64,000 nt of DNA from Dickeya zeae NCPPB 2538 (lineage in GTDB: Bacteria; Pseudomonadota; Gammaproteobacteria; Enterobacterales; Enterobacteriaceae): contig NZ_CM001977.1 of NCBI RefSeq assembly GCF_000406165.1, forward strand, positions 2,054,124-2,118,123. Reading direction: 5' to 3'. A program made the translations under genes and the position numbers. The notes beneath the pieces are model-generated. The model did no database searches. It was not told the DNA's origin and saw nothing but the letters and a program-made list of their open reading frames with translations. Of this stretch, positions 63,178 to 64,000 are shown piece after piece; position 1 is the stretch's first letter; every line of letters begins with the position of its first letter.

Positions 63178-64000
63178 ATGAATAATAAAGTGGTTAACAT
63201 CGGGTCCATCCCGGTCGGCAACCATCTGCCGTTTGTGCTGTTTGGCGGCATGAATGTGCTGGAATCCCGTGAACTGGCGATGCGAATTTGTGAACACTAT
63301 GTCACGGTGACGCAGAAACTGGGTATCCCCTATGTTTTCAAGGCTTCCTTTGATAAAGCAAACCGTTCCTCTATCCACTCTTACCGTGGTCCGGGTCTGG
63401 AAGAGGGGATGAAGATTTTTCAGGAGCTGAAGGACACCTTCGGCGTGAAAATCATTACCGATGTGCACGAACCACAGCAGGCTCAACCGGTCTCTGAGGT
63501 TGTTGATGTTATTCAGTTACCGGCCTTTCTGGCCCGCCAGACCGATCTGGTCGAGGCGATGGCCAAAACGGGCGCGGTTATCAATATCAAAAAACCACAG
63601 TTCATTAGCCCCGGTCAGGTCGGGAATATCGTGGATAAATTCCGAGAAGGTGGCAATGATCAGGTGATTTTATGCGATCGTGGCACCAACTTTGGTTATG
63701 ACAACCTGGTTGTAGATATGCTGGGCTTCAATGTCATGAAACAGGTTTCGCATGACGCACCGGTGATTTTTGATGTCACGCATGCACTGCAATGCCGCGA
63801 TCCGTTTGGTGCGGCATCAGGTGGACGCCGTGCTCAGGTTGCTGAACTGGCGCGTGCGGGTATGGCCGTTGGCATCGCCGGGTTGTTTATTGAAGCCCAC
63901 CCAGAACCGAACAGTGCCAGATGTGACGGTCCGTCGGCATTGCCGCTGGATAAACTGGAGCCGTTCCTGCAACAGATGAAAGCGATTGATGAACTGGTTA
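63178..64000 (+). CDS. kdsA: 3-deoxy-D-manno-octulosonate 8-phosphate synthase, cut by window edge
   Basis: Condenses PEP with arabinose-5-phosphate to KDO-8-phosphate for lipopolysaccharide core. From ATG 63178 (AAGGTAAG upstream) 274 of about 284 codons are present: VNIGSIPVGNHLPFVLFGGM, PYVFKASFDKANRSSIHSYR, AVINIKKPQFISPGQVGNIV and GLFIEAHPEPNSARCDGPSA. Only the last residues are outside. Downstream of sirB1, the conserved order. Confidence 0.97.
   Translation, partial: MNNKVVNIGSIPVGNHLPFVLFGGMNVLESRELAMRICEHYVTVTQKLGIPYVFKASFDKANRSSIHSYRGPGLEEGMKIFQELKDTFGVKIITDVHEPQQAQPVSEVVDVIQLPAFLARQTDLVEAMAKTGAVINIKKPQFISPGQVGNIVDKFREGGNDQVILCDRGTNFGYDNLVVDMLGFNVMKQVSHDAPVIFDVTHALQCRDPFGAASGGRRAQVAELARAGMAVGIAGLFIEAHPEPNSARCDGPSALPLDKLEPFLQQMKAIDELV

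Overview
The window is a 64-kb stretch of enterobacterial chromosome, most likely from Dickeya or a very close relative (soft-rot Pectobacteriaceae). Two things point there. The housekeeping genes follow enterobacterial order and match the E. coli proteins closely. The accessory genes are those of a plant pathogen: a GH30 glucuronoxylanase almost identical to XynA of Erwinia (Dickeya) chrysanthemi, a DspE/AvrE-family effector with its DspF chaperone, and HrpW-type harpins. Species cannot be fixed from the sequence alone. No rRNA, tRNA, CRISPR array, phage or complete insertion sequence was seen.

Layout. 1-14.5 kb is conserved core: sdaA (cut by the left edge), nudL, pabB, yoaH, a RidA paralogue, yoaA, tsaB, a Slp lipoprotein, fadD, rnd, minEDC, ycgL, ycgM, ycgN. 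14.5-20 kb holds dsbB, fadR, ycgB/spoVR and dadA, with nhaB and dadX missing from their usual places. 20-32 kb is an accessory virulence block: a solitary periplasmic binding protein, a Ser-rich Cys-free protein behind a possible HrpL box, a 59-residue membrane peptide, an SDR enzyme, hrpW with a small downstream partner gene, a second harpin that lacks the pectate-lyase domain, and dspE-dspF. Two divergent hrp boxes lie between the harpin and dspE. 32-41.5 kb is a tightly overlapping recC-recB-recD operon without ptrA, whose RecC resembles the Pseudomonas type more than the E. coli type.

41.7-45.9 kb carries yceI, an ECF sigma/anti-sigma pair with a Sel/TPR-type lipoprotein-like gene, and dbpA. 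46-51.4 kb is a second accessory stretch: xynA, an AraC regulator divergent from azlC-azlD, the internally deleted remains of a TonB-dependent receptor, a perfect 8-bp tandem array (about 14.75 copies) and an orphan membrane protein. 51.5-64 kb returns to core: ychF, pth, ychH, then a LysR/DJ-1 pair (the DJ-1 gene frameshifted at an A6 run), prs, ispE, lolB, hemA, prfA, prmC, sirB1 and kdsA (cut by the right edge). sirB2 is absent between prmC and sirB1.

How it works together. The dspE/dspF/harpin/HrpW genes form one HrpL-type output module whose secretion machine must be encoded elsewhere, because no hrc genes are present. The most notable observations are the Ser-rich candidate type III substrate, the tandem HrpW paralogues, the xenologous-looking recCBD operon, the sigma-factor gene with no canonical start codon, and the octanucleotide array beside a wrecked receptor gene.
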